NCBI GenBank assembly: GCA_019828545.1
Contig: JACVRA010000128.1
Location: 186,001-250,000 of the forward strand
Origin: Paracamarosporium sp. OC-R06-R3
Lineage: Eukaryota; Ascomycota; Dothideomycetes; Pleosporales; Didymosphaeriaceae
Direction: 5' to 3'
DNA: 64,000 nt
Shown here: positions 33,875-44,617 of the stretch, piece after piece
Numbering within the stretch: position 1 is the stretch's first letter
Layout of the letters: every line of letters begins with the position of its first letter
The notes under the pieces: generated by a model
What the model was told of the DNA's origin: nothing
What the model saw: the letters and a program-made list of their open reading frames with translations, nothing else
Databases searched by the model: none
Translations under genes and position numbers: made by a program

Positions 33875-36800
33875 ATGGCTGGGCGTGAGCCATCACGGCG
33901 TTTGCCGTATTCGTTGAACGTACGCACGACAAACAATGAGAATGCAGGCCCCAACGGCTTTACCTCCACCAACTTCAATAGTAGGTACGTTGTTGCATCT
34001 GCCAACCTAGCTCCAGCACATCCACTGCTCAAGGCAACCGTCACCCATGGCAGTTTGTGTTCCAATTTCCTATGAGAACTCGAACGCAGCCCTACCGACT
34101 CAAAGACAAACATTCGCGTATACGAGGCCTCCACTCTTTGCTTCCCTGTTTCGCATCTACGTCTGTTTTTGCATATTAATACAATGAAGCAGCGGCTCTG
34201 ATGATGCTCGCTCTTCATCACGCAGGGCCGAATTCCCGCCAACTTCCGCAGAAGCAATGGAATCCTTGCGTTCAAGCAAAAGACCAGCAGCTTCCCCAAT
34301 CAATGTCTCCGCTGATAAGCGCGCACGAGTTAATAAATCACCAGAACGAAGCAGGGTATGACTATATACACCAGACTACTGCATAACTGATTCCTAACAA
34401 TAACACTTAGTCGGATGTGGCAGATAGACCAGGCGCATCAAGGCAGAATTCAATGTCTGCAGTTCCGGGCTCATCTTCAGCACGGCGATCATCGTCAATG
34501 ATGTCTCCCAGAGACAACATAGTACACTCGTCGCGGGATCCACGAAAACAAGGAAGAGGCCCAGCAGGGTCGGCGAGTCCCATGCGGACGGCATCACCGC
34601 TTTCTATGGTCAATGGAGACGGCGGTCTGCATGGCAGCGGAAACTCAACTCCAGTGCACACAGCACCACTTGCGCCATCAATGGTGCCCCAGAAGCGATC
34701 TTCTGTTGGCGGAGCTAAACGCGGTGTAGCATCCATCCGCGAGGCAGCTGCAAAGAAGCAAATGCTCCCTCCTGTTGTTCCCGAGAGTTTGACATTGGCT
34801 TCGAAAGCGGCGATGGCTTCGATGAAAGCGAAAACCATCGAACTCCAGAACAATGCGAAGAACGACAAGGAAAAATTTGACCGACTGCAAACTGAGTTAG
34901 ATAGTGAAAAGAAACTACGAATACAATTCGGAGAGCGCCTCTTGAAGCTGGAGGAGAAAGTTGAGCAACATCAAAAGGCACCGGGGGACCAACCCATCTT
35001 GAAACAGATGACCGAGCTTTCTGAAAAAGTAAAACGGTTGGAAGCTTCTCAACAGAACCAGCTATCGAATGAATCGATCACTAGCGCTCTAGTAGATCGT
35101 GTCATGCAATCGCTACAATCTCGACCAAAGTCCAGCGCTGAGATTGAGCTTGAAGACCGCATCAAGCAGTTAGAACAGCTCAATTTCAGTGCTATACAGA
35201 CGCAAATTGAAACCCGCGTGACACAATCGGTTCAATCGCATGTTAAAGCTCTTGACACCAAGGTTACCGACTTAACTGCGGCAGTTGGTGCTATCAGGCA
35301 GCGTCTGAACGAACTCAAGTCTTTCAGTGAAAATCGCGTCAAAGGTTTGATCGAGTCAGAAGCTAAAACCTCTCGGTCTCAGCTTGATATCGTCGCAAAG
35401 CTATCGACTGTCAGTGACGATATGAAACGGCTCAGGGGAGAGAATCTGCCTAAGCAAATCTCCGATCTTCAGTCAGATTCTATTGCTCAGAAGCAAAAAT
35501 CTGCCCAACAGGTCAAGAGCATTCAGGATGAAATGTCGAAGAAGTTCGTTGAAATGCAATCCGAGTAAGTTTTTGCATTTAATCTATGTTACTGTGAACT
35601 AATTTGTCTCAGATTGTTAAAGACGACCCTCAAGTCAGTTGCAGATGAGATCAATCCGCGTGTCGATGAGCGCGTGGAACAACAAATGAGTTCGCATATC
35701 AAGCCAACGATTAGCGCACTACATGAAAACATCAACAACTCTGCACAACAAGTCAAGGTCGATCTAGGGAAGGAGTTTGCCAAACTTCGCCAGGCCGTAG
35801 AGGAGAACGAGAAGCGGTTAGAAACCAAGTCAGACGCTTTGAAATCATCGATCATTTCCTCGGAACTGCAATCAAGGAAAGAAATGACCGAAGCGAAGTT
35901 ATCAACGTCAACTGAGGTACAAAGCTTGAGATCAAAATTGAAGGAAACGGATGACAACCTGACCCAGGTGCAAGCTGAATTTATGCAACACAAAACGAGT
36001 CTGAGTTCCGCTGTGTCCCAGATACGGACTCAGCTTCATCACCTGCAGTCGATGCCTTCCGCAAGAATGGATCAACCGAGGACTCCTAGCGCCTCCGCCA
36101 CATCCCAACAAACTATGATGCTCCATAATGATCTCAAGCATCGAATCGAAGACGCTGAGAACGATGCGAAGGATGCCTTGAAAGCTGCGTCAGAGGCGAA
36201 GGCGTTTGTCACGAATATTATGAGTTTGGGGGGGAAAATCGACAATATCGAGAAGACGTTCAGGACTTTGGGTGAGGACGTAAAGGGGTGTCAGAGGACT
36301 ATTAAAGACCACGATGATAACATCACAATTTTGCGTGACGAAGCGAGGCACAACAATACGGCATTCAACCAACAGCTTACAATATTGCAAAGCGCCTTTA
36401 GAAGCTTGGAAGACCGATGGCAGAACATCACGACTGAGGAAGTTTACCAGCGAATGGTGCATTGGATCACGCAAAGCTACCCAAACGCACCAGATTTTCT
36501 CAACAGAATACTTCGAGTTGAAGCCGCGGTCGACAACGTTGGGGAGTTCGTTAACGACATCAGTTGGATGCGAGTAGGCGGGCGCAACCAGCACCTCGTG
36601 AGTCTTGTAGAAAGCTGTGATGCGATCTTTAGGCTTCTCAATGAAAGAGAGCAAATGGGACTCCCACAAACGTTGGCCATGCAAGAAGTCCACAAATTTG
36701 GGAAAGACCTTCGCATAGAAATGCAAAAACGAGTTCACGAGCTCGAAAAAGTTCTTGACGATGTGGACACAAAAAATCAAACACGGGTTCGAGAGTTTGA

Positions 36801-37244
36801 GGCGCTTCAGGCTGATCTGGCTACTGAGCGCACTGCTCGAGAAACGCTTGCTAAGGCTGCGAAACTTGATGGTGATGCCATTCGTAATAGAGTCGGCGGC
36901 TTGGAGACACGCACGAATTCTGCGGATAGTGTGGTTGGCGAAATGAAGGTTGCGATTTCGTACTTGGACAGGCATATGAAGAATGCGGAATCTACAATCG
37001 AGCAGCATAAGCAGACTTTGGAGTCTCAGAAGCAATTCGACAGTGAGTATTCTCAAATTAGACGTCAAAGGATGTCTGAACTGACCATGTTCATGTAGTT
37101 GATCTGGAATATAAACTGTCATCAACTATGATTGCTGTCAGCGAACACCAGGCCGCCATCCGTAACGTCAACAGAAATTTGAGAGGCGGTGCTCTAGAAC
37201 TTAAATTCACCCAGAACTTTGAGAGCCTTCACCCTCCTACCTAA
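33875..37244 (+). CDS. long coiled-coil protein of unknown function
   Basis: Exons 33875-33984, 34193-34355, 34411-35564, 35613-37042 and 37099-37244 join in frame to 1000 residues. The first 230 residues are disordered and Ser/Pro/Arg-rich with short basic KRxR-like patches (KRPAASPINVSADKRARV). From about 240 to 960 it is almost entirely heptad-rich helix (for example GERLLKLEEKVEQHQ, KLKETDDNLTQVQAEFMQHK), broken by a more mixed segment near 700-760 (VYQRMVHWITQSYPNAPDF). No motor, kinase or zinc domain is seen. Proteins like this are often spindle-pole, kinetochore or septal scaffolds, but I do not recognise this one. Exon 1 is inferred from a GTACGT donor that leaves the phase needed by the exon at 34193; a later ATG at 34257 is the alternative start. 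Confidence 0.7.
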
Positions 37245-38079
37245 GTCAGGGCTCCTTATTGGTCACACGCTGAAGTTTAGCTCCCGGATATTTCTGGTTA
37301 GCTGATCGACCTTTCGACCCATCTTACGAGACTACCCATCTTTACCTTTCCTTTGTCGGATCGACATCTTTGAGGCGTTTACGGATTTTCCTCATCTCAG
37401 ACAAGTTTCTCCAAAACCCTTGTAAACATTGATACCCCTTGCGCTTCAATCGGCTGGATTTCGTCTGTTAAAATTCCTCACGTTCGGTTTATCTACATTT
37501 GGAGTCATTGTATTGGTATACTCTGGCGTTCATATCCTTTTGTAACTGATACCCCTGTAGTATTGGATGGGTAGGGCCTCGATATTCCGAGATTGGCGAG
37601 TGCAGACACTAGTTGTTAGGCAGGAAAGATCCCCTCTCGAGCGACAGACGAATACGGTGTCATGCACACAAAAATCCTTAACTGGTAGCATAGCAGATGG
37701 TATGCATCATCTTCTCATACGAGCCTAATTTTTATGGGTGCTGTGATATGCGATTGAAACATGATGATGAACTGGCACCGTCCGGTATACTTTGGAACCG
37801 CATCCGGTGAAGAATAACAACAATTCTCGTGCAAGCCAGAATGTAAGCTTGAACATAACGCAAGACGTTGAAATAAGCAGGCCAGAGGGCCTTGCCTAGC
37901 TGAACGATCTGCGGGGCGGACGATGCCGCCCCACAAAACTTCACGCTCCAAAGTTTGCGCGTCAAGCTCAACACCATAAACACAACTTTACCAATGGCCA
38001 CGACTTGATACCCTCCACGGCCTCTACGCACCTTCTCGACGCGCCAACAGCGCACTCACAGCTTCTGCTACCTCTAAAA
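37245..38079. other. intergenic region
   Basis: No gene is supported. AT-richer 3' flank of the coiled-coil gene, then the promoter of POP8. Confidence 0.5.
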
Positions 38080-38619
38080 ATGGCACCTATACCGCCGACC
38101 GCGCCCACACACGCCCCGCATCCAAGCACCACCGCATCCCACGAACCCCCGCCAACGCTCTCGCCGCCCTCCAAAAAGCGCAAAGTCCGCACCACACACA
38201 CACTCCACACAACGACCTTCCGCCAACCCCCATGGACATACTTCCACCTCCGCCTGACCACTCCCTCGCCCGCGCCTTCGCCCGCAACAACACCTCCCCC
38301 CTTCGACCTCGACGCCCTAACAATCCGCACGCTCCTCACGGCGCCTTTACAATCGTATCTCGGTATCACAGGTGCCGCGATCCCAATTGATATCCTCAAG
38401 ACCGAGGGGAGGGATGCGTGGATTAGGGTGTATAGGCAGGATGCGCGGGGACTGCAGGCGAGTTTGAGTGGATGGGTTGGGAGCTGTGAGGAGGAGCTTG
38501 TGCCTGGTGGGGAGGTGGGCGAGGCGGGGAAGAGGGTTAAGATTGCGTGGAGGGTTGTGCGGCAGGGGGGATGTTTGGGAATAGGGGGTGGGGATGGGGC
38601 GGATTTGTTTGGGGGGTGA
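38080..38619 (+). CDS. POP8: RNase P/MRP protein subunit Pop8
   Basis: One exon, 179 residues. After a Pro/Thr-rich disordered start with a basic PSKKRKVR patch (nuclear localisation-like), the Pop8 core begins at PWTYFHLRL and continues LTIRTLLTAPLQSYLGITGA, IPIDILKTEGRDAWIRV and LQASLSGWVG. Pop8 is a small alpha-beta protein that pairs with Pop5 in RNase P and RNase MRP, which mature tRNA and rRNA precursors. The C-terminus is Gly-rich. Identification rests on the short core pattern and size, so it is less certain than the larger enzymes. Confidence 0.75.
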   Translation: MAPIPPTAPTHAPHPSTTASHEPPPTLSPPSKKRKVRTTHTLHTTTFRQPPWTYFHLRLTTPSPAPSPATTPPPFDLDALTIRTLLTAPLQSYLGITGAAIPIDILKTEGRDAWIRVYRQDARGLQASLSGWVGSCEEELVPGGEVGEAGKRVKIAWRVVRQGGCLGIGGGDGADLFGG

Positions 38620-39191
38620 GTGGGTGTGGGGTGGTCTTGAGTTTTTCGCTTTGAGGAGGGATAGTTTGGGTGAGAAGAGGCGGCGAAGGATGTTGAATAT
38701 TGGAAGAGACTGAAGGATGCGTATGAGAGTTAGGACGCTACGTGCTGCGAGCGAGTGCATGATCAAGGACGTTTCTTGGTTCGGCAGGGAGACTGTTGAG
38801 CTCAGGACGCGGTATGAGCGGGGAATACTCAGTCCCTGGGAGTCATCAGGGGGTCTTCAGACGTTTACTCGGGATGATATACTCCTGGATCATGGCAATC
38901 GCTAAGCCGCCACACGGCTTGGCTGAGAAAGCAAATATGCAGTGTGAATGAAGACATCTCACGCATCAAACATATCAGTACAGCATCGTACGATGCTAAC
39001 GAAAATATACTTTATCTATCCGTCATTCAATCCGCTTCGGAAAGACAAAGACAAAGCAAAAGCCACCATATGAACATGCATGTACTCTACCAGATTCATC
39101 AAGACCAGGATATAGAACCATTTTGGAAACTAGAAGCCAAAATCATCCTGTGGCTTCGTTCTCGGACATAAGCAAGCGACTAGAGTATGAT
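38620..39191. other. convergent intergenic region
   Basis: Lies between the converging ends of POP8 and the WW-domain gene. No gene is supported; both 3' UTRs should lie here. Confidence 0.5.
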
Positions 39192-40685
39192 CTACCACCC
39201 CGGCTGTGGGGGCTGGTGCCCGCCTTGCTGGCCGTAGCTGTGCTGTTGCTGAGGCGGAGGAGCGTACTGCGGTGCTCCGCCGTACTGGTTGTGCTGGTGT
39301 TGGTCGTAGTTCTGGGAACCTCCATATGGCCCGTTGTGGCCGTACTGACCTGGCGGAGCCTGGTGTTGCTGTTGCGAATAACCTGGGCCACCGTAGCCAG
39401 CTTGTTGCCCGTAACCTGGACCTCCGAAGCCACCCTGGTGTTGGTTTTGTGGCGGGCCATACTGATTGTGACCCCCATATTGTTGTTGCTGGTGCTGCCC
39501 TGGTGCCGGAGAGCCGTAGCTCTGACCAGGTGATGGATAGCTCTGATGCTGTCCACCGTAGCCGCCCTGCTGGTGCTGCCCATAACCTCCTTGCTGGTGT
39601 TGGTCGTGGCCGCCATACTGGCCTGGAGGCGGAGAGGAATAGGCATTGTGGTTCGGAGTAGAGGCGTGCGATCCGCCGCCGGGCTGGTACGAAGTCGGGG
39701 GAGCGCTGCCGGTGTATGTGCCCCCTTGTGAAGTGTTGTGGCTGTATCCGTAGCCGCTATCAGACGGCTTGTTGTGCTACTTCGAGTCAGTCAAGTTTTC
39801 CTAATCACACTGTATGCTGGAGAGCCCAACTTACCGAACTGCCACCCAGCACTCCTCCGAGGAGTCCGCCTAGACCGCCTCCGCTAGAAGTCGAATGGCT
39901 TGAACTCCCGTGTCCTGACTGGCTGTTGCCATGATTCTGCTTCCCTCCCCCGAGCAGCCCACTTGCCAGCTGGCCAACCAGGTTGCTCGATCCGCCGCCA
40001 TGTCCGCTGCTGCCGTGGGACTGCTTCCCGCCACCTAATAGTCCGCTTGCCAGCTGACCAACAAGGTTATTTGATCCACCTCCATGGCTACTCTGCTTGT
40101 TGCTGCCGGTGAGTGCGTTCAGAGCGAAGCCCTACGCGTGATTAGCCAAAGCTCTCGCAGTTGCGTGGGACCAGACGCACTCCCAGCCCACCAGCGCGAT
40201 CGCCCGTCGGACCGTCCACGCCTCTTGTGCCATCGCCAACGTCTGGGCCTTGAGTTCCATCGACAGGCTTATTGTATGGGTTGGTGTCCTGAGCAGGTGT
40301 GCCATGATGTGAACTTCCGCCGATAGGGGCTTCGCTAGTTGGGAGGTCCCATTGCGATACGCCGGTACTGATTTGCACGTCTGCAGTTCATTAGTTCTGT
40401 TCCGCGAGTCGTACCATACTTGATGGCTATATCAAGCATCAGCTTTTGGGTTCCACGCACAGTAGTACTTTCTCGACCTGTGAACGTTTGTCAGACCTCA
40501 CGCGATGGCGGGGTATGTTGGGCATGGTGGGGCAGCGATGCCTTCAAACCGGCACCCAGTTGCCAGAGGGAAACTCACGTGTTGTCCCATTGAGCTATCC
40601 AGCCCGAGGGCAGTTTTGGAAGAGCTGGGTCCGTAGGCCCAGAGTCAGGCGACACGGCCGGTCGAGGAGGCGTAGGGGCAGACAT
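39192..40685 (-). CDS. WW-domain protein with glycine and Gln/Tyr-rich low-complexity tail
   Basis: Exons 40685-40579, 40477-40461, 40380-40181, 40131-39835 and 39776-39192 join in frame to 401 residues. A WW domain (about 27-60) is spread over three exons: LPSGWIAQWDNT, then SRKYY from a 17-nt exon, then YVQISTGVSQWDLP. The middle carries two near-identical copies of SNNLVGQLASGLLGGGK followed by GLGGLLGGVLGG. The C-terminal 195 residues are mostly Gly, Gln, Tyr, His and Pro (GQYGGHDQHQQGGYGQHQ and similar), a prion-like composition. WW domains bind Pro-rich ligands; the rest suggests a self-associating or membrane-peripheral protein. I do not recognise the family. Every splice joint keeps the frame, which supports the model despite the absence of any long open frame. 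Confidence 0.75.
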
Positions 40686-41326
40686 AGATGGAGGAATGAA
40701 CGCGGGGACAATTGAACGCGGATGATGGGGAAGACCAGGGCCAAAGAGAGCGAAGGTAGAGAAGACTGGATGGAAGCCGCGCTGAGCGCTTATAACGTGG
40801 GAGGGTCCGCTGACTGACTGGTCGATGCCCTGGCTTGTTGAAGGGGAGCACGCCGTGTACGACCCTTGAACGTTCCGTCACCTGTGGCGCAGCTGTGGCG
40901 CGGCCGTGTCTCAGCTCGCGCCTACGAGCTGACTGGAACCAGCGTCAATGGGACACACCAGTGCAACACTGTGTAGCAGTCCATGTCTAGATATTGCGTG
41001 TGGCCCCAGCATCGCTTCATACACGAGCAGACGCTCAACGCTCACTGTCCTGTGGTGAGGGGCGCGGGAAGGCACCGGCGAATCTTCGGAAGATGGATTT
41101 GGAAACCGAGGCATGCGTTACCATAGGTGCAACTTCGCGAACGCCCATATCGAATACTCCCACCTCGGGCTTCAGCACATACGCTTGTCTCTCCTATAAG
41201 CCTATCCGCAACTCTACGATGCTTTGCGACTAATTTGAGGTGTCCGTGCCGAGCTTCCGCAGCCTCGACAAAGCTTCAACACTCATGTCGCATTCTACAC
41301 AAAGCACCTAGATTGCGCCGGCGACC
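40686..41326. promoter_or_regulatory. divergent promoter region of the WW and F-box genes
   Basis: A 641-base gap between divergent starts. It contains a direct repeat of CTGTGGCGC (about 40881-40900). No gene is supported. Confidence 0.4.
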
Positions 41327-43621
41327 ATGGCTCCAGAACTCTTGCGCAAGCGCAAGCGGCCCAATGTCTCGTATAGAGAGCCAAGCAGCGACGATGACTT
41401 CTCCAACTCCGACATCGATAATGCTTCCAGAAGAAAGCGGCCTACTCGGCGGTCCGCTCGCCACCAATCGACTGAAGTTGAACCGGAACCGGAAGCCTCT
41501 ACGAGACAAACACAACCCATCGCCCCTCTCGTACAATCCGGATCAGCGGTTATCCAGCGCGCACTTCGAAGGAAGGGAAAGAGGAGGGTTTCATACCGAG
41601 ACGAGAGTACAGAGGAGGACAGTGAAGAGGATAGTGAAGCAGACTATGAACCAGAGGAAGCCGTTGTACAAAAGAATTCACGGTCAAAAGCTATTTCGCC
41701 GCGAGTGATGCCTCGCAAGCGGACCGAGAACGGCTCGAGGAGAACAACGTGGCCAAAGAAGCGCGCTCTTGGTGCCCCTTTGAAGGAGAAGAAGGGTAGG
41801 TAATTGTCTCTCTGCGTATGACAACGAACCTAACGTCCGATAGCAGCCCAGCCGGTTATCGTACATGTTCCTACCGATGGACACAAACCGGATTTGTCGT
41901 CCCTGCCGTATCATGTCCTGCTCCAAATCTTTGTCTACGCCTCGCATCCGCTGCGTGACGAGAACATGCATCCCACTCCTTCTATTGCCTGGCTCATAAA
42001 GATGGCGCAAACGTGTCAGGCCTTCACAAAGCCAGCCCTGACGGCACTATATCGTAATCCACCCATCTTCGCGATCCGGCAAAATCGGAAGAAGCTTGTC
42101 CACCACCTGATCACACCACCAGCTGGCGTTCGTCAAGATTACCAGGTCATGGTCAAGCGCCTCGAGCTCGATGCTACGCAGATGCTTGCATTGACTGATG
42201 CGACCAATAGCGTGACGGATCTGGCCTCCTTGGTGGCTGCGCTGTCTACGCTCAAGGAGATAGACATCTTTGACCCTCTGGATAGACCTCCTTACCGGGA
42301 ACGATTGAAGCGCGTTCGTCGCTGGACTTATCCACCTGAATTGTTCGAAGCTTTGCAGCAAACTGAACTGCGCTTGCAGAGCTGGCGGTGGCACAGTGCC
42401 TATTGTACCCAAGGTCTTCTGTGGGTAAAAGACATCCATACGGGTCAAGCTTTTCAAAGCCTCCGCGACATTACCTTTGTGAAATTCAACATCGACGAAA
42501 AGCGAAAATCGGATGCTACCGATCCCACCGTGGAAGAACTTCTCGCTTCTGCTGTGGCTGCTCTTCCAAACCTGCAATCATTAGCCTTTGAGTCTTGCAC
42601 TGCTGTCAACGGGAAACTATTATCCTTGTTACCGACTTCACTCCTCAGCCTCAGCATCACCAATTGTATCTACCTTACCTCGGATGCCTTGCAAGCATTC
42701 CTTTCTGTCCATGGCCGGCACCTTGAGGAGCTAGTTCTTAATCACAATCAGTCCTTGGACCTGTCTTTCTTGGTCACCTTGAAAGAGGATTGCCCACGAT
42801 TAGAAGTATTAAAAATGGATTTGAACTATTACAGTACCCTGGCTATGTCCTCGGACAACGAGCCACTCTACGATTGGCTTCTTGGATTGGACGAAGTTCC
42901 CACTTGGCCCACGACCCTTCGCATTATCGACATGGAGCACCTGCGAAAGTGGGGCGCGGATTCCGCCACCAATTTCTTCACGTCGCTGATAGCTTCTGCA
43001 GCTGATCTTCCCTTTTTGCGGGAGCTTCGAATTTTAGCTATGGTAGATATGGATTGGCGTCAACGCGCAGACTTTAGAAGGAAGTGGGCAGCGCGTTTTG
43101 AGAAGGTGTTTGCTTGGCAGGGCCCACCTCCTAGCCAGCATCTCGCATCTCTCAGAGCATACAGGGAGTGGAAAGCTTCCCGGCAGGAGGGTGGCGATAG
43201 GAATGACTCCCTATTGGACATCACTGTCAACGAAGTCCAAGCCAAGGATGCACCGCAAGGTAGCGTCGATACCGACAGCACCGACAGTGATGTACCTCTA
43301 GTCTCTCAGCGTAAGAATGAGAAATGGGGCACGAGACGCTTGCGATCCCGTGCCAAAGGCTCCACCAACTACGACGAAACATCCGAAAATGAGAACCAAG
43401 AAGGAAACCAGTCGGGCGAGGACCAACCCTCTGATGCTATCACCGACGACGACGAGCCCACGATCATCCAAGGCCGGTGTCATACTGTTATGTGCCGTAT
43501 TGACAACCTTCGCCCGCGTGAAGAGATGTTCGACGAAGCTGATTTCCTGGATGAGGAGCGCAGTGGAGATGAAGAGTGGGATGAAGACAATGACGAGGTT
43601 GATGAGGGCTATGCTTGGTAA
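41327..43621 (+). CDS. F-box/leucine-rich-repeat protein
   Basis: Exons 41327-41795 and 41844-43621 give 748 residues. The first 160 are basic/acidic and disordered with nuclear-type patches (RKRKRPNVSYRE, RRKGKRRVSYRDE). An F-box follows at about 172-220 (LSSLPYHVLLQIFVYASHPL then the ALTALYRNPPIF helix). Leucine-rich repeats span about 300-480 (LPNLQSLAFESCTAVNG, SLLSLSITNCIYLTSDAL, HLEELVLNHN, CPRLEVLKMDLN). The tail is highly acidic, ending DEVDEGYAW. F-box proteins hold substrates for SCF ubiquitin ligases through Skp1; the LRRs would choose the substrate, which is unknown. The first TAG after the donor is used as acceptor because only it keeps phase. Confidence 0.85.
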
Positions 43622-44617
43622 TTCGTAACGATATTGTATTTGTACCTATGCGTTAAATGGGCTAGATATGGGCGCGATATGGTTGCATTGGGCGGGCTAG
43701 CGTTGGGTGTTAAGGTTGGTATCGGTAACGTGAGATACCCTGGGTTTCTTATGGGCCGGTACCTGGTTTTGGTTCTGGTTGTGCAATACTGCTAATAGAT
43801 GTAATTGAGTTGAGTTAGTACATGCTTTGATTCGGTTGGACGGGCTTTGGGCGTGGAAGGATTGCTGCGGTGCGCGTATTGAGGCGTTGCTTTCCTTCCT
43901 GCCAGTCTATCTTCTGAGCTGCTCTGGCGGTCAAATTATGTCGCGTGCAGAGTCAAATTCTGCTGCGATGAGGATGACGATGCATTTACAATGCGTACCA
44001 CTGTGGCGCAGCGTAGGTGAGATGGGGTATGACATTTCGGTTCTAGTCAAGTGACACGCGCCACCGTTGCTTGCGGTTTGCATGACGACCCGCCGCTCGA
44101 ATTTTGCAGTCAATTGTTATAAACCTGCGAAAAAAAGTTACTTTGGGTAGCTTGTCAGCTGAGTAAATTAAGTAGACCCTGCGGCTTCGGCTTCCTTTGT
44201 GAGATGGACGTCCTCAACGATCAATGCTCCCACGAAAGGCCTGCAAGCCAAGCGCTTCGGTCATCATGCTATGCGACTGTTGAATTACTCTAGATTTTTG
44301 GTAATCAAAAGAATAATAACTATATTTCGCTAAATACTTCCGCAGACCGAACAATGGAGCTGTATCCCAAGCCCGGCGGTGGTAAGGCGTAACGCCGAAG
44401 CAGACAAAGAAAGTCTGGTGGAACAATATTAAGGTGGTAAGATTAAGACTCCAGGCGATCTGTACACGGTTGTGCGATTGCGTTACCTCGCAGTCGCGGC
44501 AGTCGCGACACAAAAACTGCTCTCTTCGAAGGCTTTTGTTTACATCTCTAACACCTTCAACGTACCCGCGGCCATCGCAGTCTTCGACCTTCGCTGACAG
44601 CCTTGGGTCTCGCTACC
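43622..44617. other. intergenic region
   Basis: About 1 kb without a supported gene: the 3' flank of the F-box gene and the promoter of the monooxygenase. Near 44090-44180 there is a short AT-rich tract. Confidence 0.5.

Noticed and set aside
36190..37125. 311-codon minus-strand open frame
   Set aside because: Antisense to the coiled-coil gene; product of its biased codons.
39143..39646. 167-codon minus-strand Thr/Ser/Asn-rich frame
   Set aside because: Frame-shifted shadow of the Gln/Gly/Tyr-rich tail; the other frame joins upstream exons through good splice sites and ends in a proper stop.
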